From NCBI GenBank assembly GCA_024236415.1, contig JACKKN010000017.1, forward strand, positions 1-64,000: a DNA stretch of 64,000 bases, read 5' to 3'. The position numbers and the translations under genes are program-made. Source of the DNA: Hyphomicrobiales bacterium. GTDB lineage: Bacteria; Pseudomonadota; Alphaproteobacteria; Rhodospirillales; JACKKN01. A model generated the notes under the pieces. The model was not told the DNA's origin, made no database searches, and saw nothing but the letters and a program-made list of their open reading frames with translations. Position 1 is the first letter of the stretch. The number at the start of each line of letters is the position of its first letter. Shown here piece by piece: positions 7,376 through 16,075 of the stretch.

Positions 7376-7530
7376 GTCGTCCCCGCGCAGGCGGGGACCC
7401 ATTCCGCCGTCGATTCCGGCCGACGGGCACCAACCGACTCAAGCCGGGCCTTGCGGAAAATCCGCACCGGGACCCTTGGCCGCGGGGACGATGGAATGGA
7501 TTCCCGCCTGCGCGGGAATGACGGAAATGC
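7376..7530. repeat. Composite REP element (family 2), copy 1
   Basis: Two facing palindromic ends, gtccccgcgcaggcgggg followed by acccattccgcc on the left and ggaatggattcccgcc then tgcgcgggaatgacgg on the right, enclose about 80 bp of variable sequence. The same architecture recurs at 31971-32115 and 58151-58298, and half an element at 13438-13475. It lies between convergent genes. Confidence 0.8.
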
Positions 7531-7545
7531 GAGAGGCGTGGGCCG

Positions 7546-8076
7546 CTAGCCCTCGGCCGCCTCCATCACGTCCACCGGCCGCACGAAGGCTTCCAGGCGG
7601 CCGCCGCGGGGGCCCACGTCGCGCCACGCGCCGACGGCGAACCGCAGCACCGCCAGGGCGGCGGTGGGGAACTTCTGGCGCAGGGTGGTGAAGGCGTCGC
7701 CCTCGGCGCCGCCGGTCAGGCGCACGGCGAACTGCTCCAGCCCCGGGTTGTGGCCGATCATCAGGATCGAGGCGGCGCCGTCGTCCTGGCCGTTGACGAA
7801 TTCCATCAGCCGCGCCGGCGCCGCCATGTACAGCCCCTCGTCCACCAGCCGCGGCGTCCTCGGGCCCAGGCGGCCGTCCAGCAGGGCCAGGGTCTCGGTG
7901 GTGCGCGCGGCGGCCGAGCACAGGATCAGGTCGGGCCGCCAGCCCCGGTCGGCCATGTGGCCCGCCATGGCCTTGGCGGCGCGCCGGCCGCGGCCCTTCA
8001 GGGGGCGGTCGAAATCGGCCAGCCCCGGGTCTTTCCAACTGGATTTCGCGTGGCGCAGCAGGTATAGGGTCTTCAT
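7546..8076 (-). CDS. SixA-type histidine phosphatase family protein
   Basis: 176 residues from ATG 8076, chosen because the protein then begins MKTLYLLRHAKSSW, with the RHA form of the phosphohistidine-phosphatase RHG motif directly at the N terminus as in SixA. The second catalytic His lies in MIGHNPGLEQ (about residue 110). An Arg in ARTTET is also conserved. Members remove phosphate from phosphohistidine or small substrates. E. coli SixA acts on the nitrogen phosphotransferase protein NPr, but the target here is unknown. It is single and convergent with the HxlR gene. Confidence 0.85.
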   Translation of the reverse strand: MKTLYLLRHAKSSWKDPGLADFDRPLKGRGRRAAKAMAGHMADRGWRPDLILCSAAARTTETLALLDGRLGPRTPRLVDEGLYMAAPARLMEFVNGQDDGAASILMIGHNPGLEQFAVRLTGGAEGDAFTTLRQKFPTAALAVLRFAVGAWRDVGPRGGRLEAFVRPVDVMEAAEG

Positions 8077-8252
8077 GGCGGCACCCACCGGAATCGGTTG
8101 TCCAGGCCGGGCGAGTGTACCCGATTCCGGGCCGTGGGAAAGGGCCCTGGGCGCGGACGGGGCTGGGTCACGAAAAGTTCAAGGGGAAAGCCCGTGAACC
8201 AGGCATCCACCCTGCGCCCCGTCGCGCGCCGGCCCGGCCCGCCGGGGGCGCC

Positions 8253-9764
8253 ATGATGGCCCTGCTGCCCCGCCCCGACACCCGCCGCCTGGGGGTGGTG
8301 GACATCGGCTCGAACACCGTGCGCATGGTCGTCTACGACGCCCCCGACGGCATGCCCATCCCCATGTTCAACGAGAAGGCCCAGTGCGAGCTGGGCCGCC
8401 ACCTGGCCGAGACCGGGCGGCTGAACCCCGAGGGCGTCAAGATGGCGCAGATCACCCTGGCCCGGTTCGTCGGCCTGGCCGAGGCCATGGGCCTGGCCGA
8501 GCTGGACTTCGTGGCCACCGCGGCGGTGCGCGACGCCGACGACGGGCACGACTTCGTGCACGCCGTCGAGCACGAGCTGGGCATCACCGTCAACGTGGTC
8601 AGCGGCGAGGAGGAGGCCCGCCTGGCGGCCCAGGGGGTGCTGCACGGCCTGCCCCACGCCGACGGCCTGCTGGGCGACCTGGGCGGCGGCAGCCTGGACC
8701 TGGTGGTGCTGAACAACGGCGAGTACGGCGAGCAGGCCTCCCTGCCCAGCGGCCACCTGCGCCTGAGCGAGATGGCCGGCGGCAACCTGAAACTGGCGCT
8801 CAAGGAGATGGACCGCGAGCTGGCGACCCTGCCCTGGATCGCCGACGCCAAGGGCCGCACCTTCTTCGCCGTCGGCGGGTCGTGGCGCAACATCGGCCGG
8901 GTGCTGATCGAGAGCACCGACTACCCCCTGCACGTGATCGACAACTTCGTGGTCCCGCGCAAGCAGGCGGTGGCCACCCTGCGCGCCATGGTGGCCATGG
9001 ACCCGGTGCAGCTCGAGACCCTGTCGGGGGCGTCGCGGCGGCGCTCGGCGACCCTGCCGTTCGCCGCCGTGGCCATGCTGCGGGTGCTGGAGAAGGCGCG
9101 GCCGCGCAGCGTCCAGTTCTCGGGCTTCGGCATGCGCGAGGGGCAGATGCTGAAGTCGCTCGACGGCGACCGCCGCCGCTCGGACCCGCTGATCAGCGGC
9201 TGCACCGCCCTGTGGCAGCGCACCGGCCGGTTCAGCATGCGCGGCGAGGAGATGCTGGACTGGTCGCGGCCCCTGTTCCCCGAGGAGACCCGGGCCGAGC
9301 GCCGCCTGCGCCTGGCCGCCTGCCTGCTCAGCGACCTAGGCTGGGTCGAGCACCCCGACTACCGCGCCCGCCACGCCTTCCACCGCATCCTGCGCATCCC
9401 CTTCGCCGGCATGACCCATTCCGACCGGGTGTTCCTGGCCATCGCCCTGATCGTGCGCTACGACGGCACCACCAGCGACGAGCTGGTGACCCCGGTGCTG
9501 CCCCTGGTCAACCCGTTCCAGGTCGAGCGCGCCACCGGCATCGGCCTGGCCCTGCGCCTGGCCCACACCATTTCGGGCAGCGCGCCGGGGATCCTGGCCC
9601 GCACCAGCCTGGCCCGCGAGGCCGGGCGCCTGGTCCTGAACCTGCCCGACGACCGCATCTTCGTCGGCGAGGCCATCGAGCGCCGCTTCCGCGACCTGGC
9701 CCGGCACCTGGGCCTGGAGGCGGCGGTGGTGACGGGCGAGGCGGACGGCGGCGCGGCGGCCTAG
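8253..9764 (+). CDS. ppx: Ppx/GppA exopolyphosphatase family protein
   Basis: About 503 residues from ATG 8253. The frame is open upstream to 8115, but the conserved region begins RLGVVDIGSNTVRMVVYD only a few residues after this ATG. DIGSNT and LGDLGGGSLDLV are the two phosphate-binding loops of the ASKHA fold. The C-terminal half is the HD-like helical domain typical of the longer alphaproteobacterial form. It hydrolyses terminal phosphate of polyphosphate or of pppGpp; the sequence does not separate these. In many relatives it follows ppk, but here a polyphosphate kinase gene is absent and the SixA-type phosphatase gene is upstream on the other strand. Confidence 0.88.
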   Translation: MMALLPRPDTRRLGVVDIGSNTVRMVVYDAPDGMPIPMFNEKAQCELGRHLAETGRLNPEGVKMAQITLARFVGLAEAMGLAELDFVATAAVRDADDGHDFVHAVEHELGITVNVVSGEEEARLAAQGVLHGLPHADGLLGDLGGGSLDLVVLNNGEYGEQASLPSGHLRLSEMAGGNLKLALKEMDRELATLPWIADAKGRTFFAVGGSWRNIGRVLIESTDYPLHVIDNFVVPRKQAVATLRAMVAMDPVQLETLSGASRRRSATLPFAAVAMLRVLEKARPRSVQFSGFGMREGQMLKSLDGDRRRSDPLISGCTALWQRTGRFSMRGEEMLDWSRPLFPEETRAERRLRLAACLLSDLGWVEHPDYRARHAFHRILRIPFAGMTHSDRVFLAIALIVRYDGTTSDELVTPVLPLVNPFQVERATGIGLALRLAHTISGSAPGILARTSLAREAGRLVLNLPDDRIFVGEAIERRFRDLARHLGLEAAVVTGEADGGAAA

Positions 9765-9788
9765 CGGCCGCTGCGGCGTCGGCCAGGC

Positions 9789-9876
9789 GTGGATGGCCGG
9801 GTCAAGCCCGGCCATGACATAAAACACAGATTTTACCGATAATTACGTCATGCCCGGACTTGATCCGGGCATCCAC
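9789..9876. repeat. Paired-palindrome element (family 1), copy 1
   Basis: Left half gtggatggccgggtcaagcc plus cggccatgac and right half gtcatgcccggacttgatcc plus gggcatccac, separated by about 27 bp of AT-rich DNA. Each half is itself a palindrome and the halves are inverted relative to each other. Other copies: 13551-13637, 31669-31756, 50782-50865. Located between convergent ppx and rnd. Confidence 0.85.
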
Positions 9877-9899
9877 GAAGGGCCGCCAAGCCGGGTCCG

Positions 9900-11054
9900 T
9901 CAGACCGTCGGCACCAGCACCGGCTTGCCGTCGTTGAGGGCGATGCCGAACTGGCCGTCGCGCAGCTTCAGGGCCTCGGCGCCGTAGATCTCGCGGCGCC
10001 AGCCGTACAGGGCGGGCACGTCGGATTCCTCGCCGAAGGCGGCCAGCTGCTCGACCTCGGCGGCCGAGGCGATCAGGCGCGAGGCGACCCCGGTGGCGTC
10101 GCTGCGCATCTTGAGGAACATCTTCAGCAGGTCCGCCGCCGGGCCGATGCCGCGGGGCAGGGGGCGCACCTGGGGCGCCTGCGGCCAGTCGGCCTCGGGC
10201 ATCTCCATGCCGGCGCGCACGGCGGCCAGCACCGCCTGCCCCATGGGGCCGTGGGCCAGGCCGCGGCCCAGGCCGCGGATGCGCTCCAATTGGTCCGGGT
10301 CCTGGGGCGTGTGGTGGGCGATCTCGACCAGGGCCTCGTCGCGCAGGACGCGGTTCTTGGGCAGGTTGCGCTTCTGCGCCTCCAGCTCGCGCCAGGCCGC
10401 CAGCTCGCGCAGGATGGCCATCTGCCGCGGCTTGGCGCCGCGCGACTTGATGCGGCGGTAGGTCTCGCGCGGGTCGGGCAGGTAGGTGGTGGGCTCGGCC
10501 AGCTTGGCCATCTCCTCCTCCAGCCAGGCCTCGCGGCCGTTCTTCTCCAGTTGCGCGCGCAGCTTCTCGTAGGCCGGGCGCAGGTGGGTCACGTCGGACA
10601 GCGCGTACTTGATCTGCTTCTCGGTCAGCGGCCGGCGGGCCCAGTCGGTGAAGCGCGACGACTTGTCGATGCGGGCCCGGGTCAGCTTGGCGATCAGGGT
10701 CTCGTAGCCCACGGACTCGCCGAAGCCGCAGACCATGGCCGCCACCTGGGTGTCGAACACCGGCAGCGGCAGGCGCCCGGTCAGCTTGAGGAAGATCTCC
10801 AGGTCCTGGCGCGCGGCATGGAAGACCTTGCGGATGGCCGGGTCGTTCAACAGGTCGAAGAGCGGCGTCATGTCGATGCCCGGCGCCAGGGGGTCGATGG
10901 CGGCGGCGGCGCCGGGACCCGCGACCTGGACCAGGCACAGCTCGGGCCAGTAGGTCTTCTCGCGCATGAACTCGGTGTCGACGGTCAGGTATTCGGCGCC
11001 GGCGACTTCGTGGCAGAACGCGGCCAGCGCCTTGTTGTCGGTGATCAGGGTCAT
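9900..11054 (-). CDS. rnd: Ribonuclease D
   Basis: 384 residues, a DEDD-family 3'-5' exoribonuclease that trims tRNA and other stable RNA. The first exonuclease motif is TVDTEFMREKTYWPELCLVQ near residue 25; later motifs include the HAARQDLEIF region and the DVTHLRPAYEKL region. The C-terminal part (from about 210) has the helical HRDC region with KNRVLRDEALVEIA. Length agrees with the family (about 375-390). It diverges from aspS, a common alphaproteobacterial pairing. Confidence 0.93.
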   Translation of the reverse strand: MTLITDNKALAAFCHEVAGAEYLTVDTEFMREKTYWPELCLVQVAGPGAAAAIDPLAPGIDMTPLFDLLNDPAIRKVFHAARQDLEIFLKLTGRLPLPVFDTQVAAMVCGFGESVGYETLIAKLTRARIDKSSRFTDWARRPLTEKQIKYALSDVTHLRPAYEKLRAQLEKNGREAWLEEEMAKLAEPTTYLPDPRETYRRIKSRGAKPRQMAILRELAAWRELEAQKRNLPKNRVLRDEALVEIAHHTPQDPDQLERIRGLGRGLAHGPMGQAVLAAVRAGMEMPEADWPQAPQVRPLPRGIGPAADLLKMFLKMRSDATGVASRLIASAAEVEQLAAFGEESDVPALYGWRREIYGAEALKLRDGQFGIALNDGKPVLVPTV

Positions 11055-11132
11055 GGGACGGTGCTATACACGGAAAGCCGCCCGGCGCAAAGGGCCGCGT
11101 GGGGGGCGCCCGCGCCGGGGCCGCTTCGCGGC

Positions 11133-11161
11133 TTGACAAACGATCGGTTTCGGTGTGGTTT
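11133..11161 (+). promoter_or_regulatory. Possible aspS promoter
   Basis: A perfect TTGACA at 11133-11138 lies in the divergent rnd-aspS gap, about 95 bp before the aspS start. The -10 region, 17-18 bases later, is poor (TGGTTT), as is common in GC-rich alphaproteobacteria, so only the -35 is convincing. Confidence 0.4.
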
Positions 11162-11230
11162 TGCCCGCCTTTTCCCCTTGGCCGAAACCACGCGCCCGCA
11201 ACCACACCACTGACAACGGAACCGCCGTCC

Positions 11231-13030
11231 ATGCACCCCTACCGCACGCACACCTGTGGCGAACTGCGCCTCGAGCACGCCGGCCAGCCGGCCCGGCTGT
11301 CGGGCTGGGTCCACCGCAAGCGCGACCACGGCAACCTCCTGTTCGTGGACCTGCGGGACCACTACGGCCTGACCCAGTGCGTGATCGACGTCTCCAGCCC
11401 CCTGTTCGCGACCCTCGAAAGGATCCGCCCCGAAAGCGTGATCACCGTGACCGGCGCGGTGGTCCGGCGCAGCGACGAAACCATCAACCCCAACCTGCCC
11501 ACGGGCCAAGTGGAGCTGACGGTCAAGGATCTGACCGTCGAATCCGAGGCCGAGATGCTGCCCATCCAGGTGGCCGGCGACGCCGACTTCCCCGAGGACC
11601 TGCGCCTGCGCTACCGCTTCCTCGACCTGCGCCGGCCCGAGATGCACGACAACATCGTCCTGCGCAGCCGGGTGATCTCGGACATCCGCCGGCACATGAC
11701 GGCCCAGGGCTTCCTGGAGATGCAGACCCCGATCCTGACCGCCACCTCGCCCGAGGGCGCGCGCGACTACCTGGTGCCCAGCCGCATCCACCCCGGCAAG
11801 TTCTATGCGTTGCCCCAGGCGCCGCAGCAGTTCAAGCAGCTCCTCATGGTGTCGGGCTTCGACCGCTACTTCCAGATCGCGCCCTGCTTCCGCGACGAGG
11901 ACGGCCGCGCCGACCGCTCGCCGGGCGAGTTCTACCAGCTCGACTTCGAGCTGGCCTACGCCACCCAGGACGACGTGTTCGCGGCCATCGAGCCGGTGCT
12001 GCACAACGTGTTCGAGGACTTCGCCGAGGGCCGCCAGGTGTCGCCCCTGCCGTTCCCGCAGATCCCCTTCGACGAGGCCACGCTGAAGTACGGCACCGAC
12101 AAGCCGGACCTGCGCAACCCCATCGTCATGGCCGACGTGACCGAGCCTTTCCGCGGCTCCAGCTTCGGCCTGTTCGCCAAGCTGGTGGACGGCGGCGCCG
12201 TGGTGCGCGCCATCCCCGCCCCGGGGGCGGCGGACCGGCCGCGCAGCTTCTTCGACAAGCTCAACGACTGGGCCCGGGCCGAGGGTGCCGGCGGGCTCGG
12301 CTACATCAATTTCGCCGCCGACGGGGCCAAGGGCCCCATCGCCAAGAACCTGGAGCCCGAGCGCCTGGACGCCATCAAGACCGCCGCCGGGGTGGCCGAC
12401 GGCGACGCCGTCTTCTTCGCCGCCGGCACGGCCAGGGACGCCGCGGCCTTCGGCGGCCGGGCGCGGGAGCGCATCTGCGACGAGCTGGGCCTGCGCGAGC
12501 AGGGCGTGTTCAAGTTCTGCTGGGTGGTGGACTTCCCCATGTACGAGCTGGACGAGGACACGGGCAAGATCGAGTTCAGCCACAACCCCTTCTCCATGCC
12601 CCAGGGCGGCCTCGAGGCGCTGGAGAACGAGGACCCGCTGACCATCAAGGCGTTCCAGTACGACATCGTCTGCAACGGGGTCGAATTGTCCTCGGGCGCC
12701 ATCCGCAACCACCGCCCGGACATCATGTACAAGGCGTTCGAGATCGCCGGTTACGGCAACGAGGAGGTCGAGGAGCGTTTCGGCGGCATGCTGCGCGCCT
12801 TCAAGTTCGGCGCCCCGCCCCACGGCGGCTGCGCGCCGGGCATCGACCGCATCGTCATGCTGCTGGCCGACGAGCCCAACATCCGCGAGGTCATCGCCTT
12901 CCCCATGAACCAGCAGGCCCAGGACCTGCTCATGGGCGCCCCGGCCCCGGCCGAGCCGCACCAGCTGCGCGAGCTGCACATCAAGCTCGACCTGCCCAAG
13001 CCGAAGAAGAAGGTGGCGGGCGAGGGGTAG
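11231..13030 (+). CDS. aspS: Aspartyl-tRNA synthetase
   Basis: 599 residues, a class II synthetase of the bacterial type. The N-terminal OB anticodon-binding domain begins HPYRTHTCGELR and contains SGWVHRKRDHGNLLFVDLRD. Class II motif 2 is FRDEDGRADRSPGEFYQLD and motif 3 ends GGCAPGIDRIVMLL. The insertion domain between motifs 2 and 3 (about 290-420) is as expected for bacterial AspRS. In many alphaproteobacteria the enzyme is non-discriminating and also charges tRNA-Asn for the amidotransferase route; the sequence alone does not decide this. ATG 11231 matches the conserved N terminus. The next gene follows after 2 bp. Confidence 0.96.
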   Translation: MHPYRTHTCGELRLEHAGQPARLSGWVHRKRDHGNLLFVDLRDHYGLTQCVIDVSSPLFATLERIRPESVITVTGAVVRRSDETINPNLPTGQVELTVKDLTVESEAEMLPIQVAGDADFPEDLRLRYRFLDLRRPEMHDNIVLRSRVISDIRRHMTAQGFLEMQTPILTATSPEGARDYLVPSRIHPGKFYALPQAPQQFKQLLMVSGFDRYFQIAPCFRDEDGRADRSPGEFYQLDFELAYATQDDVFAAIEPVLHNVFEDFAEGRQVSPLPFPQIPFDEATLKYGTDKPDLRNPIVMADVTEPFRGSSFGLFAKLVDGGAVVRAIPAPGAADRPRSFFDKLNDWARAEGAGGLGYINFAADGAKGPIAKNLEPERLDAIKTAAGVADGDAVFFAAGTARDAAAFGGRARERICDELGLREQGVFKFCWVVDFPMYELDEDTGKIEFSHNPFSMPQGGLEALENEDPLTIKAFQYDIVCNGVELSSGAIRNHRPDIMYKAFEIAGYGNEEVEERFGGMLRAFKFGAPPHGGCAPGIDRIVMLLADEPNIREVIAFPMNQQAQDLLMGAPAPAEPHQLRELHIKLDLPKPKKKVAGEG

Positions 13031-13032
13031 GC

Positions 13033-13422
13033 ATGAGCGCCGAGGAGGTGATCCAGCGCAACGAGCTGTCGACCCTCCTGCTGCGCCTCGGCTACAACGT
13101 CTATCTGCCGGTCTACGACCACGGCATCGACCTGATCGCCCACCGCGAGGCCGACGGCGACACCAAGGTCATCCAGCAGAAGTCCCGCTGGACCATCGCC
13201 CGCAAGTACCTGGGGCGGAACATCTGGATCGCCTTCCGCTCCCGCGGCGTCTGGTACCTGGCGCCCCACGACGAGATGGTGGCCTTCGCCGAGGCGGCCG
13301 GGTACACGGCATCGCGCTCGTGGGTCGAAACGGGACTCTACCACCGCGCGGCCATGTCCAAGGCCATGGAAGAAGCCTACGGGCCGTACCGTCTGGTTGC
13401 CGGCGATACCGCCCAGGGGTAG
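13033..13422 (+). CDS. Small PD-(D/E)xK nuclease-like protein
   Basis: 129 residues, ATG 2 bp after the aspS stop, so translationally coupled. The order of elements fits a minimal PD-(D/E)xK nuclease core: Glu11 in the first helix (RNELSTLLLRLGY), strand, Asp33 in HGIDLIAH, then VIQQKSRW with Gln48-x-Lys50 as the (D/E/Q)xK half. The latter part has aromatic-rich strands (NIWIAF, VWYLAP). Gln in place of Asp/Glu occurs in real nucleases of this fold. No recognition domain, methyltransferase or mobile-element gene is next to it. Substrate unknown; structure-specific DNA or RNA cleavage is possible. Confidence 0.65.
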   Translation: MSAEEVIQRNELSTLLLRLGYNVYLPVYDHGIDLIAHREADGDTKVIQQKSRWTIARKYLGRNIWIAFRSRGVWYLAPHDEMVAFAEAAGYTASRSWVETGLYHRAAMSKAMEEAYGPYRLVAGDTAQG

Positions 13423-13437
13423 GGCATCCCGCCCCCA

Positions 13438-13475
13438 TCCCGTCGTCCCCGTGAAGGCGGGGACCCATTCCGCCT
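13438..13475. repeat. Half composite REP element (family 2)
   Basis: cgtcgtccccgtgaaggcgg plus ggacccattccgcc matches the left end of the composite elements at 7376, 31971 and 58151, but no matching right end follows. Confidence 0.7.
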
Positions 13476-13550
13476 TCGTTTTCGGTCAACCGGCAGGTGC
13501 AAACAAGCGCGGGGGCGACGGACGCGGGCGCGGACGTGCCCGCCACCCGC

Positions 13551-13637
13551 GTGGATGACCGGGCCAAGCCCGGCCATGACAAAAACGTAAATATTTCAAA
13601 TTGTTATGCCATGACCGGACTTGATCCGGGCATCCAC
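13551..13637. repeat. Paired-palindrome element (family 1), copy 2
   Basis: gtggatgaccgggccaagcc plus cggccatgac and the inverted right half ending gggcatccac, with an AT-rich centre. Slightly diverged from copy 1. Lies between convergent genes, close to the half family-2 element. Confidence 0.85.
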
Positions 13638-13666
13638 GAAGGCATGGCCGGGAATGACCGACGGCA

Positions 13667-14017
13667 CTACCGCCCATACCCCTCGAACCGCTCCCGCGCC
13701 GCCATTCCCTCGCCCTGGCACCAGGCCCGGTTGCCGCCGAGCCCCCGGTTGTGCCACTCCCATTCGGCCTCGATCCAGGCGCGGTGGCGCAGGCGGCGGT
13801 GGCGCAGGTCGGAGTAGGGGCGGCGGGCCAGCAGGTCGGCGACCGTTCGCTCGAACCCGCGCCGCGCCTTGGGCGTGGCCAGGCCGCAGGTCTGGGCCAC
13901 CTCGAAGGCGTAGTAGGCGCGGAACAGGGGGTCCGTGGGGCGGTCGCGGCCGGCCTGGGCGGGCTGGGCCGCGGCCAGGATCGCAAGAACCGCCCCCGCC
14001 CTCAGAAGTCCTTGCAT
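13667..14017 (-). CDS. Small secreted hypothetical protein
   Basis: 116 residues with an N-terminal signal peptide (hydrophobic stretch AGAVLAILAA, probable cleavage after AQPAQA near residue 22). The mature part of about 95 residues is basic, rich in Arg and Trp, and has two Cys (QTCGL and AWCQG) that could form a disulfide in the periplasm. Its first codons overlap the 3' end of the upstream flavoprotein gene by 16 bp, so it is probably the last gene of that operon. Family not recognised. Confidence 0.65.
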   Translation of the reverse strand: MQGLLRAGAVLAILAAAQPAQAGRDRPTDPLFRAYYAFEVAQTCGLATPKARRGFERTVADLLARRPYSDLRHRRLRHRAWIEAEWEWHNRGLGGNRAWCQGEGMAARERFEGYGR

Positions 14018-16047
14018 AGGCGCAGGGCGTCGTAGACGGCGGCGTGGATGTTGCGGCTGGCCACGGCGTCGCCGATGCGGAACAGGCGGTAGGCGCCGGC
14101 GGGGTTGGCGACCACGTCCTGGGGCCGGCCGGCGATGAGGGCGCGGTGGTCCACCTCGCCGCGGTTCAGCGAACCCTCCTTCAGGTCGAAGTAGAGGCCG
14201 TCCAGCGGCAGGGTGCCGTGCTCGGCCACCACCTGGTCGACCGTGCGCTCCTCGACGCCGCTGTCGTAGTCGCTGCCCAGCGTCGCCACCAGCTTGTTGC
14301 CGGCCCGGCGCAGGGCGGTGAGGCGGGTGTTGATGGTGATCCGCACGCCATGGCGGCGGAAGCAGCGGGCATAGGGCACGTGGTTGAGCCCGCCGACCTC
14401 GGGGGCGAAGAACCGCTCGGGCGTCGCCACCTCCAGCCGCGATCCGGCCTCGGCCATGAACTCCGCCGCCTGCAGGCCCGGATGGGCGCCGTTGTCGTCG
14501 AACAGCAGCACCTCGGCGGCGGGCTTGACGTCGCCCGACAGGATGTCCCAGGTGCTGACCAGCAGGTCGCTGCCCTGGTCCAATATCTCCGTGTTCGGCA
14601 GGCCGCCGGTGGCCACCACCACGATGTCCGGGTCTTCGGCCAGCACGTCGGCGGCCTCGGCCCAGGTGTTGAAGCGGGGCACGACTCCGAGCCGGTCCAG
14701 CTCGGCCAGGCGCCAGTCGACGATGCCGATCAGCTCGGCCCGGCGCCGGGTCCGGGCGGCCAGGCGCACCTGGCCGCCGGCCTGGGGCGCGGCCTCGAAC
14801 AGGACCACGTCATGGCCGCGCTCGGCCGACACCCGCGCCGCCTCCAGCCCGGCCGGGCCGGCGCCCACCACCACCACCTTCTTCGCCGCGCCGGCGGCGG
14901 GCGGGATCCGGTGCGGCATGGTGGCCTCGCGCCCGGTGGCCGGGTTGTGGATGCACAGCGCCTCGTGGCCCTCGTAGATGCGGTCCAGGCAGTAGGTGGC
15001 GCCGACACAGGGGCGGATGCGGTCCTCCTGCCCGGCGGCGACCTTGCGCCCGATGTGCGGGTCGGCCATGTGGGCGCGGGTCATGCCCACCATGTCCACC
15101 AGCCCGGCGGCGACGGCGTGGCGGGCGGTGGCCACGTCGGCGATGCGCGCCGCGTGCAGGACCGGGAAGCGGGTCTCGGCGCGGACCTCGCCGGCGAAGT
15201 CCAGGTGCGGCGCCGATCGCATGCCCTGGATCGGGATCACGTCGGCGAGGGCGGCGTCGGTCTCGATGTGGCCGCGGATCACGTTGAGGAAGTCGACCTG
15301 GCCCGAGGCCGCCAGTCGGCGGGCGATCTCGACCCCGTCGGCGCGGCTCAGGCCGCGGTCCCAGTCCTCGTCGGCGACCATGCGGATGCCGACGATGAAG
15401 TCGGGCCCCACGGCGGCGCGGATGGCGTCCAGCACCCGCCAGGTGAAGCGCAGGCGGTTGTCCAGGCTGCCGCCCCATTCGTCCGTGCGCCGGTTGGTGG
15501 CCGGCGACCAGAAACCGTCCATCAGGTGGCCGTAGGCCTCCAGCTCCATGCCGTCCAGGCCGCCGGCCTGCAGGCGCTGGGCGGCGGCGGCATAGTCGGC
15601 GATGATCCGCGCCAGGTCCCAGTCCTCGGCCTCCTTGGGGAAGGCGCGGTGGGCCGGCTCGCGGATCGGCGACGGCGCCAGCACCGGCAGCCAATGGGCC
15701 TTGTTCCAGCCCGTGCGCCGGCCCAGGTGGGTGACCTGCATCATCACCGCGGCGCCGTGAGCGTGGCAGGCGTCGGCCAGGTCGCGCAGCCGGGGCACGA
15801 TCTCGTCGCGGTAGGCGTGCAGGTTGCCGAATGCCTCGGGGCTGTCCGGCGACACCACCGCCGAGCCGGCGGTCATGGTGAGCGCGATGCCGCCCTTGGC
15901 CTTCTCGGCGTGGTACAGGCGGTAGCGCTCCCCGGGCAGGCCGTCCTCGGCGTAGGCTGGCTCGTGGGCCGTGGACATGAGCCGGTTGCGCAGGGTCAGG
16001 TGCTTGAGGCGATAGGGCTGCAGCAGGGGGTCGGTGGCGGCGGTCAT
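14002..16047 (-). CDS. N-methylproline demethylase-like flavoprotein (TMADH/2,4-dienoyl-CoA reductase family)
   Basis: 681 residues with the layout of trimethylamine dehydrogenase and old-yellow-enzyme fusions. An N-terminal FMN TIM barrel (1-350) carries LMSTAHEPAYAEDGLP and HGAAVMMQVTHLGRR. A short Fe-S linker follows, then an FAD/NAD-type domain (from about 385) starting VVVVGAGPAGLEAARV. In the linker, RPCVGATYC ... ALCIHNP shows three Cys where the family usually has four (C-x2-C-x3-C plus one); the second is Ala. I recall the same CVGATYC pattern in proteins annotated as N-methylproline demethylase, which remove a methyl from the product of proline-betaine breakdown. It precedes the secreted protein gene and follows an MttB gene on the same strand, supporting a role in methylated-amine catabolism. 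Confidence 0.75.
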   Translation of the reverse strand: MTAATDPLLQPYRLKHLTLRNRLMSTAHEPAYAEDGLPGERYRLYHAEKAKGGIALTMTAGSAVVSPDSPEAFGNLHAYRDEIVPRLRDLADACHAHGAAVMMQVTHLGRRTGWNKAHWLPVLAPSPIREPAHRAFPKEAEDWDLARIIADYAAAAQRLQAGGLDGMELEAYGHLMDGFWSPATNRRTDEWGGSLDNRLRFTWRVLDAIRAAVGPDFIVGIRMVADEDWDRGLSRADGVEIARRLAASGQVDFLNVIRGHIETDAALADVIPIQGMRSAPHLDFAGEVRAETRFPVLHAARIADVATARHAVAAGLVDMVGMTRAHMADPHIGRKVAAGQEDRIRPCVGATYCLDRIYEGHEALCIHNPATGREATMPHRIPPAAGAAKKVVVVGAGPAGLEAARVSAERGHDVVLFEAAPQAGGQVRLAARTRRRAELIGIVDWRLAELDRLGVVPRFNTWAEAADVLAEDPDIVVVATGGLPNTEILDQGSDLLVSTWDILSGDVKPAAEVLLFDDNGAHPGLQAAEFMAEAGSRLEVATPERFFAPEVGGLNHVPYARCFRRHGVRITINTRLTALRRAGNKLVATLGSDYDSGVEERTVDQVVAEHGTLPLDGLYFDLKEGSLNRGEVDHRALIAGRPQDVVANPAGAYRLFRIGDAVASRNIHAAVYDALRLCKDF

Positions 16048-16075
16048 GGGGGCAAGCCTACAGGATCGGGGTCGC

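Noticed and set aside
7376..7530. CRISPR-like repeats
   Set aside because: Only two facing palindromic ends and no regular spacers; they belong to a dispersed repeat family found elsewhere in the window.
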